Under the pieces are notes generated by a model, which had not been told where the DNA came from, did no database searches, and saw only the letters and a list, made by a program, of their open reading frames with translations. Source: Adiantum capillus-veneris (taxonomy: Eukaryota > Streptophyta > Polypodiopsida > Polypodiales > Pteridaceae). Taken from it: a stretch of DNA of 64,000 nt. Below, piece by piece: positions 23,963-36,408 of the stretch (positions within the stretch are counted from its first letter, which is position 1; the number at the start of each line of letters is the position of its first letter). The translations under genes and the position numbers were made by a program. The DNA is taken from positions 105,560,587-105,624,586 of the forward strand of contig CM043964.1 in NCBI GenBank assembly GCA_014529385.2. The letters run 5' to 3'.

Positions 23963-26882
23963 ATGACAACTGATCCATCATTAGGGTTTCCCACTCAACT
24001 CAGGGCTATGCCACCTACACAAACAGCTAGAAATACTACAACACCTATAACAAGAGGGTTGAGACAAGACCATGAGGCTTATCAATCATATCAAGCCAAA
24101 CCTCAAGGCATAGCTCATGGATATTTGTCAAGTGACCATGTAGCTCACTGGAAGGCAAACCAATCAACTAAAATGCGGGAGTTTGGAAGAGCAAAAGTGA
24201 AAATTGCTGGAGACTTAGAGGAGAAGCATCCTCTAATCAACAAACCCAACGTGAGGTTCATCAAAACCAATGAAGCCACGAGAGTTCTAATGGATTACAC
24301 TTATGATGGCCTTTATAAGTTACCTATTGAAACAACTTCTATCGATGTTTAAATTCCATCATTGAAGAGTTGACAGACTACAAGGACGTCTATGCCTTCA
24401 CATACACAGATGACCAGGGAGTGCAAGTTCTAATGGTAGATAAGTATGGACGAGAGTACAAACTTATCGGCCCAGATGAGCTAGAAATATATACATACAT
24501 GGGTACTCCAATCTCTGCTAACTACTTTCAACCGAGTATAAGTGTACCAGGGTTTTTTGAGACTGATTTGCAAGAAGCTAACATTGAAACTATGGGATCA
24601 AATGGACCTCAAACATCCAAAATAGCTATTCGCAGGAGTGTAGCTCCTACCTCATTGAGTGGAACCAAGAGACCACCAATTAGACTTACAAATCCATCAA
24701 CATTTCCAAAACATGTCTCAAAGGGGATTCCACTAGGATTTGCTCCAAGACGAGAAGAAGGAACGAGGGATGTCTTTGTGAGAGACCCCAACACGCTAAG
24801 ATACATGGTTGAACCAGAACCAATGAGACCATATCAATTGGCCAAATGTGTCAAGAAGAAGTATGATGGATTAAGAGATCCATACGTACATGCATCCTTG
24901 TTCAAACAAGTGTTAAGAGCTGAACAAGTTTTTTTTTTTTTCATACACAGTATGAGGGATTTGGCTTAACCTTGGAAGGGATAGCATTGAATTGGTTCCA
25001 ACCGTTGGACAAAAATGCCTTCTCAAACGTTGAACAACTGTTGCAAGAATTTTTTGTGGAGTTCTCTAAAAGGGGATTCAAGCATAACACAGTGTCCCAA
25101 ATCTTTGCATTCAAGCAAAAAGAAGATGAGAGAGTGAAGGAAGCATTGCTACGCTTCAAACAATATATAGAGAGATGTTCGGAGCGTGAGTTACCACAGG
25201 ATGAAAGATTATCAATTCTCTTCATAGAGGGTTTGAAAAATGAAAATCTCAAGAAAGATTTTCACTTAAAAGGATGTACTTCCTTTGAACAAGTCACGAG
25301 AGAAGCATTATACCTAGTTGAAAATTGTAAAGCCTATGGCGAGGAAATTGGTGATACAAAGATCACTCTGGATAATGCTCCTTTAGCATCTAGTGAAACC
25401 AACACAAGGCAAATGGTTGTCTCAATTAATGACCAACCTAGATGAGCTAGCAGCGCAAGTAGCACAACGAATAAAATGGTGTGCCATTGAGCAAACATGG
25501 ACCAATTATGAGATTAGTAAGTGCTACTATAATCAAACCTACGCGAGGGGGATACTATTTGGACATCAAATAGAAAAACAAATGCCATTACCAAATCATC
25601 CATTATTTCAAAATAGGGTTGTATCAAGGGCTTTACAAAGAGCTGAGGTATCACAACCTAGGCTAGGGCAAGAACCTATAAGAAAACTCTATTCATTGAA
25701 TGAGGACACTCAGATGCTCATAGCCAATCAAGAGCGTAGACCAGAGACCATTCTGGCTAAGCAAGAACAACCATCAATTGTGCCACCAGTGACTCAACAA
25801 GATGGACCATGCTACAAGTGTGGACGTAATCGTTGGGCCAAGAATTGTTCTCGTGTAGAGATAATTGGATATTGTTTGGAGTGTGCCATTACACACGTTG
25901 TTCCTAATTGTCCAAAACACCCAAACAAACAGGGAAAATCAACAATGAATGTTGTGGGAGTGTTATCTTCTCCAAGTGGATCAGAGGCAAAACCCAAAAT
26001 TCTTGTGAAGGTAGTGACTAGAGCCCAAGCAAAAGAAAATGTTGAGCACCAAGCTAATGAGGAGAAATATCAACAACCCAAACAAGGGGAAACAACAAGT
26101 GTGTCAGTGAGGACTGGGAGAAAATCCTGGAAATCCAAAAGAGACTTAATTAAAACAAAAACAATTACAAATCAAACTGCAGTACAAACAAAATTACAAG
26201 AGACAAAGGAGCAGTTAAAACAGCTAGATTGAAACCCAACCAAACCCTAGAGCAACGAGGGATGAAATATCCTCATGCTGAGGTAGAGACTGAGAGGTTG
26301 AAAATGTATAAGGAATTGGTAAAAATTGCACAGGAAATGATGGAGCTTGAAGCACCAATTCCACCTCTAGAATCAAAACCAAAAAGTGTTGGATTTGAAA
26401 TGCCTAAGGCAAAGGTTGTTGAGACATTAACTCAAAGAAATATTGAGCTAGAATCACAAAAGGATGTGCAAGCAAAGACTGCAACACAAGAAACCAACAA
26501 CCTAGAAATTCAACTAGATGATCAAGTAGTGGCCAACACTACTAATGATGCAAGGTCAAGATCACAATTTATGGAACCTATCCCAGAGATAGATGAGCCA
26601 TGGCCAAATGAATTGTGGGAACCGATTAGAGGTGCAAAAGATGGAAGTGCGACTTTCCAATCTGCACCCATAATTGAGGTCAATACAGGGCATGAAGTCT
26701 ATCAGGGAGACATTCAATCTCTAAATGGAGATGCAGGGATGGAAGTTTCAATTGAAAGCAAACCAGAGTCCTTGAAGACGTTACCCTCATACATAGGAGA
26801 ACATGAGGTAGACTCAAAGACTAGAGTGGTGCCATCTCAGAGGAAAGCCATATCCAAGATGATGGATACAAAGAGTATGTAA
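23963..26882 (+). pseudogene. gag: Gypsy-type gag, frameshifted (copy 2)
   Basis: The coding sequence is spread over segments 23963-24352, 24370-24969, 24972-25445, 25393-26232 and 26229-26882 in changing frames. The middle segment holds the retrotransposon gag signature (LTLEGIALNWFQPL, then FVEFSKRGFKHN and RFKQYIERC). Two Cys clusters follow (25810-25911): CYKCGRNRWAKNC, with Trp at the usual zinc-binding His position, and CLECAITHVVPNC. Gag would coat the element RNA. Breaks include a run of 13 T (24929-24941) before the gag domain, a frame change near 25430, another near 26229, and TAA at 26880. Its C-terminal part is duplicated at 3-593. Confidence 0.85.
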
Positions 26883-27116
26883 GAGTTGATGTCAGTTGGA
26901 CAATACAGTGCACCATTACTCTATCTGAACTGCTTAAGATTAGACCACATGTATGGGATGAAGTAGGCAACAATTTGGGGAAGATGGGATTAAAGATACC
27001 TCTTCAAGATCTACCCTCAAATGAACAATCAAACAAAACTCAATAAGAAAGTGCAAACGCTAAACCTGTTTCAATAAAAATATTGCTAAGGAGAAGAAGG
27101 AAACACCACCTTACCT

Positions 27117-27470
27117 GTGGAATACAAAGGAGTTAAAACATTGGCTATACTTGATAGTGGGGCTGGAGTAGCCATAGCCACAAAAGACATTTGGGAAAAA
27201 TGGGGTAGACCAGCGCTTAGGAAAACTAGAATGAAGCTGCAACTTGCAGATGGATACACGGAAAAACCTTTGGGCATCCTAGAGAAAATTATTGTGACTT
27301 CTTGTGGAATTGAATATGAACATACAATTGCAATAGTAGATTTTGGAAAAGGGAACAATTTTGATATGATTTTAGGAAGACCTTTCATGCATCAACTTAA
27401 GATGGTTCAAGATTGGGGCTATGACTATATCTACTTGAGACATCAAAAGATCACCACAAAAATAATATGA
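27117..27470 (+). pseudogene. Gypsy-type retropepsin domain (copy 2), DSG retained
   Basis: The 117-codon frame has LAILDSGAGVAIA at the active site and MILGRPF near the C terminus. It is intact as a domain but lies in a remnant whose gag is broken. No reverse transcriptase follows. Copy 1 has DRG here, so the two differ at the most critical position. Confidence 0.85.
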
Positions 27471-29429
27471 CACAGGCATGGTCTGCACTCATGCATTTGA
27501 CAAAATCAATACAACACATTGGAATAAGGGGACTTCCTCAGCCCAGCATTCTCTCTCTATCTCTCTCTCTTTTCAACTTCTATGTGGGAAAGGTGAAACT
27601 AGACACGATTTTATTAAACTCTTTCTATCATAATATGGTAACAGGAAGGGCTATGAGCCAACAGGAAGGGCTACAAGCCATCACTTACCACCTCTTGGGG
27701 CATGGCTAAGAGCCATCTGTTTGTAAATGGACAAGCAAGAGTCTTGCCGTTAGTGATTTTTTGGACATTATTTTTGCACTCCACACTTTAAGTGTGCAAG
27801 TCAAGTTGAGTTTTTGAACCTCTTAACCTCGTCCGGCTTATCTCTACCAAGGTGTAAGGATGAAGCTAGCATTTTAGACTGTATGATTGCTCACAGAAAC
27901 ACCACATTATGGATTTTTGGGTGTGACAAAGATCTAGTTGTGCATACGACTCCAATTACAGTGGAACTCCTATTAGCACTATGAGTGCTTATACGGGTGC
28001 CTATATGCAAACCCAATGGGGGTCATGGACAAGGGCCAGCTGCTCGTTGAGCAATTTTCATGCAACATTTAACCACGGGGTTTGACAATGTTGCTTTAAC
28101 AAAGGGGTCTAGATTGCAAAGGCAACACCCAAGGTTACATGTGCAATACTACTTGCATTTTCCTAATTTTCAATTAGTGTTCCTAGGCCTTTGTAGCTGG
28201 CGTGAAATTTGAACATACCTACAAATAAGTGAACACTATGTTCATCCTCCAGGTACACATCTGATTTGGTTTTATGTTTTTTGGTTTGCTTTTTCTACGT
28301 AGGATGCATAGACTTTGTTGTCATCCATTTTTTCTCTTTAGAGAGATGACAAGGTCATGTAAGAGCCAAGACTTTGGGGCCGTAGTGTCCAAAATAAGTT
28401 TTTTGCATTATGCAGTTATAGACTCATTTGTAGGTTTTATTTGGCACATGTTGTCACATGGGATGCAGCATGGTCTAGGAGCTCAAGGAGTTTGGTTTAG
28501 CCGGTGTGGAGCAAAGCTAATGAGGGTCCCTCTCACTCCCGTCGTATAATTTTTGCAGTTACCTCCACACACAAGTACATCTTGTACTTATAGGTAGGAT
28601 GTTTTTTTTGCAGACATCCTTAGTTGAGACATATTCCATATGTGGAAAATATGAGTCTCTGGGACTGAGACTGGCGCCCCCTATTTCAAGTATGTGTCAC
28701 GACAAAGTCCCTAGGTGTTGGTCAAATCTGTGTTCTAGACCATTTTAAGCCAGACGTATCAGGAGAATTTCAGTGGCCAGACATTGTCGGATACTTAGAA
28801 TGACTTGTTCAGGTACAAGTCGTGCTAAACAACGTTACAGATGGTTGTTTATACATATAGCAAGGCTTTGAGTTATTAATGAAAAAGTTTCATTGTTTGT
28901 CCCTAGACGTGATTAATGTTTCACCTTCTATTATGGTTCAAACATTTCAACAAGGCTTGCAAATGATTGCAAATGAAAGTATTTAGTTTCTTTTCAGATC
29001 TGTTTTTTGCTAAATGCATGCACACTAGGTGTTATGGGTCCTAGTGTTTAGCAAAAGTTGATTTGGAATTGCATGCGTATTCATCAAGTTGTTGCTTATG
29101 AAGCATTTTACAATCTATGTGCAGTATCTATATGAGACTACTTTTGGATCTACCAATCACCAATAGCGATCATGGCTCGGTTTGGGTGCTGGTGGATTTT
29201 TCAAGTTAACCAAGATGGTTATTCAGAACATTGTTGTTTCCTTAGCTAGTTGTATGATATTGTGATCCCCATTTACGAGTCTCATCGGGGAAGACTGTAT
29301 GTAAACCGTAGAGGAAACACACCTCAGTACTGTCAATTATCCAAGGTGATCATAAGTAGATTACAAAGTGTTATCTTGTGCAAAAGGATATGCAAAGTGC
29401 GTACATTAGCACCAAGCAATCCAATTAGT
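27471..29429. other. Non-coding transposon-derived stretch (copy 2)
   Basis: Counterpart of 1170-3128 with scattered substitutions; no supported gene. Confidence 0.5.
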
Positions 29430-31199
29430 TGTTGAGCTATATATAGAGATACTATATATAGCTCATTGAGAGAGAAAGAGAGAGCACATAAATAGAACCC
29501 CAAAGTGTGTCTATTGATCACACAAGATGTGTTTATATAGAGGGGACCAGGGTGCTATATATAGAGATACTATATATAGCTCAACACCCCCACTCAAATG
29601 AAGGTTCCTAACTGTGGATGAAAAAACCCGTGGGGGCTCAAGGAAAAAACCCACAACTCTATATATACCCACCATTTCATTAAAATGTTTTAAAAGTATA
29701 TTTACAATGTTCAAAGGAGCTACATCACTCCTGTTTTACAATGTGTCCTTTCAAGGGTCTTTAACAACCCTATTTATACAATTTAATTGATGTAATTTAA
29801 TATTTTTGAGAAGCTTGGATATCTTTAAGCAGCTTGAATATATTTGAGCCCCTGTACACACTGCTTGACATGACTTTCATCCTGTAAACAAGATCAACTC
29901 AAGAAACATATCGAAACGTGAAGGTTAGAAATAACCACATCGCATTGTCCTTAGAGATGGTTCGCGATGCCGCTCTAGAGACGACATAGAAACAAATAAT
30001 AATTCCACATGTACATATAATAAGAAGATAACGAGGATGCAATGAGACAATAATAATCATAGCATCGATGGCGACGAGGGTGTAATAAAACAATAACAAC
30101 TATATCACCACTGACGACGAGGGTGCAATGAGACATATCACCACAGACGACGAGGGTGCGATGAGAAGATAACAACCATAGTGCCATGAAATATTGACGC
30201 ACAAATACCAATTAGAAGGGTTCAATTTGACGATGCACCGAGCTCAACATCGGGCTCCCAAGTACGCATAAACTTTGTCACTAATGGGAGGTAATCTATC
30301 ACATCATCGAGAAAAGTATTAGTAAAGTCATGACATAGAATTAAGAAAATCATTAGTAAATTCATGATCCAAAATTATTAATTGACCAAGAATAAGTGAC
30401 AAACTCTACCAATGATGAGGTAGAAACTATATAATAAAGACGATTTGTATATACTAAGCTTTCTGCAAATGCTATTTTACATTTCACCTAATCATAAATA
30501 ATAGTATAAAAGAAATGAGATATACTAAAAGCACACGATCTACTGCTTACTTCCACCTAAGTATGGGAAACAACCCCCAAAATTCACTTTTAAAATAATC
30601 CTTAAGTATGGCGGCAGGACATGGCCGGCAACTGCACTAGCTTAGAAAAAATGATGGACGACACTGATTGAACTAACTTTGCAAGGTTGTAGAAGACGGG
30701 AGACAAGCTGGAGGTGACAAGGATTCTGAGGGTAGGATTCTGAGAGGTAGCTGACAAGCGCTCGGATCAAGGCTTTAGAACTACAGGCAATTGGTTATGC
30801 GTTTCTGGCCTGCGTGATCAGTACTGCTCGAGTTTCCCAAGTACTCATAACCAAATTCATGAGAACAGGTCATCGTTCTAATAAAAAAAAACAATTCATC
30901 ATAATATATGCTTTATCTTGACTTATACTAGCTTATATGGAAGCTATTTTGGCCACGATGACCTCACGTGCAGGCTATTTTGATAGGGCTCATAAGGTCC
31001 CTGCCCGAAGAGTTTAATGTATATATGGCGGCCAATAAGGTCTCTGCTCACCGCCTTTAATAGATGCTTGGGTGGCAAGGTAGCTTACATGCAGGCTAGT
31101 TTCGTCATCGCCTGTGCAGGCCTCTTCCCCAGCTAATTTTAGCAACCAAGGAGTCATTGATGGAGAGCTATATATAGTATCTCTATATATAGCTCAACA
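29430..31199. mobile_element. 1770-bp element with 35-bp terminal inverted repeats (copy 2)
   Basis: Exact counterpart of 3129-4898, also 1770 bp, with both terminal repeats (29430-29464 and 31165-31199) and the TTAGT duplication (29425-29429 and 31200-31204) unchanged. The insertion is therefore older than the segmental duplication. A few internal substitutions separate the copies. Confidence 0.75.
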
Positions 31200-31204
31200 T
31201 TAGT

Positions 31205-32860
31205 AAGTATTTATTGTTCTACTTGGAGTTTGCTAACCATCAGCTAAAGCATGTTTGCGACTAGTTTTAGTCCCTTCATGTTTAAGTTTGGTTCTCAACC
31301 TTGAACACTGGTATATATGGTGGGGTTGTTGACTGATGAAATTTGCGAGCAAGTCAAAGACTTGAACTTGGTTGATGAGTTATGTGAGCGCGTTACTTTC
31401 ATGGAAAATGTTACTCTTTCGGGTACATCTTTGTTGTGATAACTCGTTTAGCATGCTCATGTGCGTTCTAAATGGAGTCTACATACTATAATTGGATAGT
31501 AACGGTACAATGAGGTGGTTGTTAATGGAAAACAAGGTGGAAAATCAAGATGTTACTCTTGGTTTCATGGAGCCTCCTATTGAACCGTGTTCGAGTCAAT
31601 CAACCAGCTGGATCCATGACGGAATCCACTGTGGAAAACATTAGTATTTCATCACTCTTGTTTTCGAGGATGAAAATGCTTCTCCAAGGGGGGAGTAATG
31701 TCATGCCAAGGGCAACAACCCTGGAGATCAGGGACCGGGCCAAGGGACGACTGTCAATGAGAACGGATCCTAGGGCCAGGAGGCTATAAAAGGGAGGTTG
31801 GGCAAAGGATTCGGAGATGGTAGTCCCAGGGTTTTACAACTAGTTTCATACGTCAAGGACTTAGTAGGTGTGCTGACAAGCATGTTGGCATGTAACTTTC
31901 ATTAAGGGTGAGTAGGTAATTATGTGTGTTCCAAAATGTTCAAAAGTCTGACATGAGGAAACTACCTATTCTATCCCTAAGTAGCTATGAGTTTTTCAAG
32001 ATACTCACGCGAGTTGGAAATCTGGCTCACAACTTCATGGAAAGTTGCGCCAAGGTTTTCTTGCATTTTTTCAGTATCTTTCAAATAGTCCGAAAACTGG
32101 TTATGTCTTTAGACACCTTTTAGTTGTGGGGAAGCTTTAATCAACCCGTAAATCCATTCGTTCACTTACACCTCGTTCACTTACACCGCCGTGAAGCGCG
32201 CCGCATTGATTCTAGCTTCCAAAGAAAACAAGTAATTTTGGATACTTATTTGAAAACTCTCAAGCCATTGTAGATTAAGCTTAATGCAATACTGCAATTT
32301 TGTATAGTAATTGTCGATTGCTGCCCGACACTTTGCCGATGCTGGCCGAGTACACTTTCGCAGGCTGCGATCCCTGTGGGTACTCGCCCTAAGATTTCAT
32401 TCGGTATGCCCTAAGGTTGTGGGCGGCCTAATCTGGGAAGGCCGAGTTTTTGCAAGGGCTGGCTATGGCGGGTAGTAGACGCCGATGGCAAGCAAGAGGG
32501 AGAGAGAGATGCCGAGCGCCCTGTTGCCTGGCTTGGTCGGCCCCTGCGGCGAATTCAGCCCGGCTCGTCCGCGCGCTCCTTCCGAGATCGAGAGCGCTCA
32601 ATTCGGCGCTCCTCGCCTCTGCTCAGTCCCCTCGTTGGGGTCGGATCCCACGCGGGCTGAGGTTCTTCCACGCCACTGCTAAGCGGCTATGCCCGCTATG
32701 CGGCTTCTTGTGGCTTGCATGACATGCAAAGAGTACAACTCTCCATGTCTGTGTGTCTCTAGCTTGTCGATCCGTAATGTACATAATGTACAGAAATACA
32801 AGTATTGTTTGGTTTTAGTCCGAAAGTTGAGTCGTTTGCTACTGTTGAGCATGAATGCTC
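31205..32860 (+). repeat. Gypsy-type polypurine tract and LTR-like region (copy 2)
   Basis: Counterpart of 4904-6559. The LTR start TGTCATGCC is at 31700. In copy 2 a frame at 31926-32123 stays open where copy 1 has a stop, by one substitution (TCCGAAAAC against TCTGAAAAC); I treat it as chance. Confidence 0.45.
31785..31791 (+). promoter_or_regulatory. TATA box in LTR (copy 2)
   Basis: TATAAAA with the same flanks as copy 1, about 85 bp inside the LTR start. Confidence 0.55.
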
Positions 32861-33207
32861 TAGCAGGCTGGGGGGGGGGGGGTTGGCAAGATATGTCATG
32901 CGATTTTTGAATGGGCCAAAAGCTAATAAGCAATGCTGGGGGGTTGGCAAGATATGTCATGCGATTTTTGAATGGGCCAAAAGCTAATAAGCAATGCTGG
33001 AACGCCTGCCAAACTACTCTTGTATATACGTGTACACACCTAGGAGTGTATTTCGGAAGTGGTTTGCGACAGCACTCATACAAAGGAGGGACAAAGATGA
33101 TGGATGTCCAACTCTTTTCAACCAATGCATTCCAAGGACTGATTCCTCTATCACCAAGCACATTTGATGTAATAGCCAGAGCGTGTTAAAGGTGTCAGGT
33201 ATCCTCA
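32861..33207 (+). repeat. PPT/LTR-like edge with 61-bp tandem repeat (copy 2)
   Basis: Counterpart of 6560-6905. The first G run is 13 long (32870-32882) against 12 in copy 1; the 61-bp repeat is preserved. Confidence 0.5.
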
Positions 33208-36040
33208 CAAAGATGGTTGCGGCAATTGCGAGACCGGTAGTGCATGCCAGTTCGAGGTCCTCAGATGTGTTTCTTGGACATTGGCAACATGTGGAGGTGG
33301 AACCAATGAGGGGATTGAGCTACCAGAGGCTATTGAAGTAATATGCCATACTTGGTGACCTTTTGGTCGATGTGATTCTCTCGTGAGAGCAAACAAGGTT
33401 AGGTGGGAATGGGCTCTTGTTCAAAACAAAAAGTAATTTTGAAGGCTACTAAAAAATGAGCCGCTTGTAATGATGAGAGGATGGGGCAGGTCTTGCAGGG
33501 AGCCACCAGAGAGAGGAAAGGGGCCGACCTGCAAGGACCGCTTCACAGACAAGGGGGGCGTCGTCTTGGCAGAACACAAGGGACAACATTAGGATTTGAC
33601 GGCCATTCACCATGCCAAAGGCTTTCAAATTGTCATAGGAACGGCAAAGAAGGAACCAACATGTCCACAGCACGATGGAACGGAAAATCGCCCATCCACG
33701 TGGATTGGGAGGATTTTGAGTATATTGTCTACGAAATGGCATCCACAAAAATCGCTTGTCCAAAACAATTTTTGATAAATATATGTATATATATGTTAAA
33801 TAGTTATAAAAGACACTACAGACTTCAAATTTTAAGGCTAAAGCTCACTGCTCCAGTGCTCATATGTGCCAACCTTGGTCCGTGGTCCCTCAAAGAGTCA
33901 AAGGCTAAAGCTCAATGGGGCCTGGGCCCAAAATGGGGACAAGAGGGAATTTGGAAACTTGGAAAGTAGATGGAAAATCGATTTAGGGGCAAGGACCAAG
34001 GTGCCTCGTGGCTTGGCTACGGAGTCCGGACATCAATTTGAAACCTGCTTACATCCAAATTTTAATTTGAAGGAGAATAGGCTATAGCCTCCGCCTGGTT
34101 GGAACGAAACGCCTACAGCCTGCTTCAAACACTCAGCTTGCGAAGTTGCGCGTTGAGTCGACCTGCTCCTTGCCAGCGCAATGGCGCCCCACTTGTTGCC
34201 TACTGCCGTCTCAGTGCCAAGGCTGTTCAAGCGGTTTGGAATGGCCTTTTGAAAATTTGCCATGCCATGCGGAATGCAAATCGTAAAATGGGCGCTTAGC
34301 AAATCCTAACGCTGACAAGGGATCAAGTAGGCTCGCTATTAAAGGAGGTTGGCCAGTGCTCTGTAATAGCCGGGACACGAAACAGTTAGGGAGACCTCTC
34401 AAACGCCACTTGCCAGAGATGAGGGGGGGACGCTACAGAAGCTGGAAAAAGAGAGGAGCCACCATAGCGTGATCAGGTAGAGGGGGGCTCTTGAAGCCAC
34501 TCGGGAGAAGGCAAGGCGAGCAGCCAGAGGCCGCGGGATGCTACAATACAAGGGGGGTGTGCAACAGAACAGAGCCGTGGGGTACAGGGCTAAGCTGAAG
34601 CATTAAAGGGATGTCCAAGCCCTGAGAAGGCGCTATCTAAAGGCTGCTTGGAAAAAATGAAGGGGAGACACTGCAGAAGCGGGAAGAGTGGAGCCTCCAT
34701 AGCGTGAGCAGGTACAGAAGGGCCCCGAAGCTACCAGCACACGAGGAGGAAGGGGCTATCAGGTAGCCAAGCCCGGCAAGCACATGCAAGAGGGGAGCAG
34801 CTCCTCGGGGCTATATAGCTGGGGAGGTAGGGTAACATCTGAGAAGAAGGGCGAGCTACAGAGAGGATCTGGGAGCAGGCCGAAAGAGAGTAAGCTCGAG
34901 CTGAGGGATCTCATCACGAGCCTGCCCTTCTTCTGGTTAAGAGGGCTGGGCAGGAGCGGCCAACGCAGGAGAGGATTTGTTGAGCTTGCATAGCTATGGG
35001 GGATGCCACTTGAGAAGTGTCATGGCGTGAAGCTGTGCGAGCAGAGAAACGAGAGAGAGAAGAGAGATTCGATACAGCACAGAACAAAAACAAACACGCT
35101 ATTCTTGATATATTAAAAAAAACTTTGTAAACATTCCCTCCAATATAAAGGTCAAACATGCCATGCACAACTTGAACTCCAACTAAAGCTACTGCATGCT
35201 TCGTAATGGGGAGTTTGCCACAGGTTAGACCCACACTGGGCTTGCATATCCAACAATCCCCCTCTCGAGTCCGAACTAGATATGCAACTCATGATACCTT
35301 GAGTTTCTAGTGTACTCGTCAACCGTGAGTTTTAGGTTCACTCACAACCAAGGATTTCTGGTGTATCCATAACCCGGTGCTATGATAGTAGAATCCCCCC
35401 TTGAACAGTAACGGGACTCACTCCTCTCCTTCTCGTGCTTCCTACTCCCTCCCCGGTTGTCACATTGCAGTTGTGTTTTTTGCATTTGCAACCGCAGGTA
35501 AGAGCTCTACGCATTAACGTAAACACATCATAATATTTCGTAGTTTTTGGTGTCGTCGACCTACGACCTAATTTCATAATAACTAGGAATTTAGACTTTC
35601 AAACCAAAAACTAAGCACAGGCGAGGTATTGGGGCATCATTGTTAAGCATTTAGATGCATTCTGGGTCGAAAACAACTAGGTCAAAATTCCACTACTGTT
35701 AATAATCGCGATTTTAAGACTTGACCTAAAGTGGGGTTTGAGATCATAGGCATGTGTGCTTAGGTCTTATAAACATGTCCTAGAAGTTTTGTTCCGTTTG
35801 GATGTCATTTGATGCTGTAACAAATGTGATTTGTTTGCCGATGAGCGATTGTCTTTTGGTGATTTCAGCCAGTTGAGTGTAGCTTGAGTTAGATGCGAGT
35901 TGTTAGTTGTTTTCCCAGAAATTGACACCCTCTTGTAGTCTCTATGTACTAGTCGAGTCAGCTTCATCCCATGGATTGACAATTTAATCGTGATACTCAC
36001 TAATATTGCAATAAGATAGGATGGTGATGTTAGATATGCG
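33208..36040. other. GC-rich stretch and copia-like LTR edge, no supported genes (copy 2)
   Basis: Counterpart of 6906-9729. The minus-strand polypurine tract near 35255-35275 is changed (CCCCCTCTCGAG against an unbroken C run in copy 1). Confidence 0.5.
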
Positions 36041-36408
36041 TCCCACAATCATTGATGCTTTACTAAGTGACTTACATGCATATGGTCCAACATGTGATGA
36101 TGCTTCTTCGAACAGAAATTCCTATTTAGAGGGGGTGCAAGTTCTACATAGGGAGGATGGGTTTCCAACGGGCACAGATGTGCTAAAAAATGATCAGGTA
36201 ATGTGCTGAAGGAGATGATGTGGGAATGGGATGCCAACATACACATCAGAATCTTAAAGCTAGAGGGGGTGAAGACAGTGAGCCCGATCATCATTCGAGG
36301 TGGGAAAGCAACCAATTTTTTCAAAGAATGCTTGCTATCTTTTTTAGAGGAGATATGCGATACGGATTTTTTATTGTATTCCCCTTGTTACTGATTGTGA
36401 TAGGGATC
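36041..36408 (+). pseudogene. Tail of the internal region of a long-LTR element (copy 2)
   Basis: Counterpart of 9730-10097. The frame 36021-36209 is open through IIDALLSDLHAYGPTCDDA and on to DGFPTGTDVLKND, while copy 1 has a TGA within it. It resembles the right-flank frame at 56310-56615. Confidence 0.5.
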
